The translations under genes were made by a program, and so were the position numbers. This document shows, piece by piece, positions 5,252-5,338 of a stretch of DNA of 5,338 nt; position 1 is the first letter of the stretch; the number at the start of each line of letters is the position of its first letter. The DNA is from an uncultured Eubacteriales bacterium (GTDB lineage Bacteria; Bacillota; Clostridia; Oscillospirales; CAG-272). The notes under the pieces were generated by a model. It had not been told where the DNA came from, searched no databases, and saw only the letters and a program-made list of their open reading frames with translations. The stretch is taken from assembly GCA_900556615.1 (NCBI GenBank), contig USPP01000141.1:1-5338 (forward strand), read 5' to 3'.

Positions 5252-5338
5252 GCTAACGCCTTTATTGCGCATTTGCTTGCATTTTTTCCGTCATACTTCA
5301 CAAATTTCGTCGGCAGAGGAGTTACTCTTGCTTCCTCA
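5252..5338. repeat. Second copy of the MITE core, truncated by the window edge
   Basis: This stretch matches 4557-4639 in the same orientation. GCTAACGCCTTTATTGCGC is identical in both, as is TTTCGTCGGCAGAGGAGT, followed by a C/T difference and ACTCTTGC. Differences are scattered substitutions plus four extra bases near 5280-5287. The left border differs from the first copy: GACAATTACCG joins GCTAACG directly, whereas the first copy has about 11 more bases there. The right end is outside the window, so its length and any TA duplication cannot be judged. Confidence 0.8.

Noticed and set aside
4972..5301. Minus-strand frame of 109 codons across the hairpins and second repeat
   Set aside because: Its start lies inside the repeat core, it has no ribosome site, and its first part is a translation of the repeat and the palindromes. 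The rest is low-complexity Phe/Lys/Arg-rich sequence.
4535..5338. CRISPR array or composite transposon
   Set aside because: There are only two long, imperfect copies separated by about 600 bases of unrelated DNA with no transposase, which fits neither a repeat-spacer array nor a composite element carrying genes.

Overview
The window looks like accessory carbohydrate-utilisation DNA from a low-to-moderate-GC Gram-positive anaerobe, most likely an uncultured gut or rumen Clostridia lineage. The evidence is strong GGAGG-type ribosome sites, a lipobox solute-binding protein of the divergent 'FNGYDYR...EPISEAVYYRN' type that I associate with Clostridia genomes, and a short interspersed repeat between genes. 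This placement is inferred from sequence style, not from a search.

All four recognisable genes lie on the minus strand. In transcription order they are: an AraC-family regulator (4448-3576), a leaderless right-handed parallel beta-helix protein of the GH28/pectate-lyase-3 type (3428-2022), a lipoprotein sugar-binding component of an ABC importer (1912-416), and the first 109 codons of a family 1 beta-glycosidase (328-1, cut by the window edge). Gaps are 147, 109 and 87 bases. Only the gap between the helix gene and the binding protein holds a clear hairpin (1939-1964), just ahead of a near-perfect Shine-Dalgarno. A weak promoter with an overlapping palindrome lies between the regulator and the helix gene.

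The simplest reading is a small Gram-positive polysaccharide-utilisation locus. The regulator senses a sugar, the lipoprotein captures an oligosaccharide, and two enzymes without secretion signals process it in the cytoplasm. No permease or ATPase gene is present in the window. The helix protein keeps the NxDG and GDD motifs of GH28 but lacks GHG, so its reaction is open.

Upstream of the regulator, 4449-5338 has no convincing gene. It holds a 169-base MITE-like element (4535-4703) with imperfect terminal inverted repeats and a TA duplication, then about 480 bases of AT-rich DNA with several imperfect hairpins, then two adjacent strong hairpins (5188-5240) leading into a second, same-orientation copy of the MITE core (5252-5338) that runs off the window. 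The repeat family and the unusual beta-helix protein are the items most worth following up.
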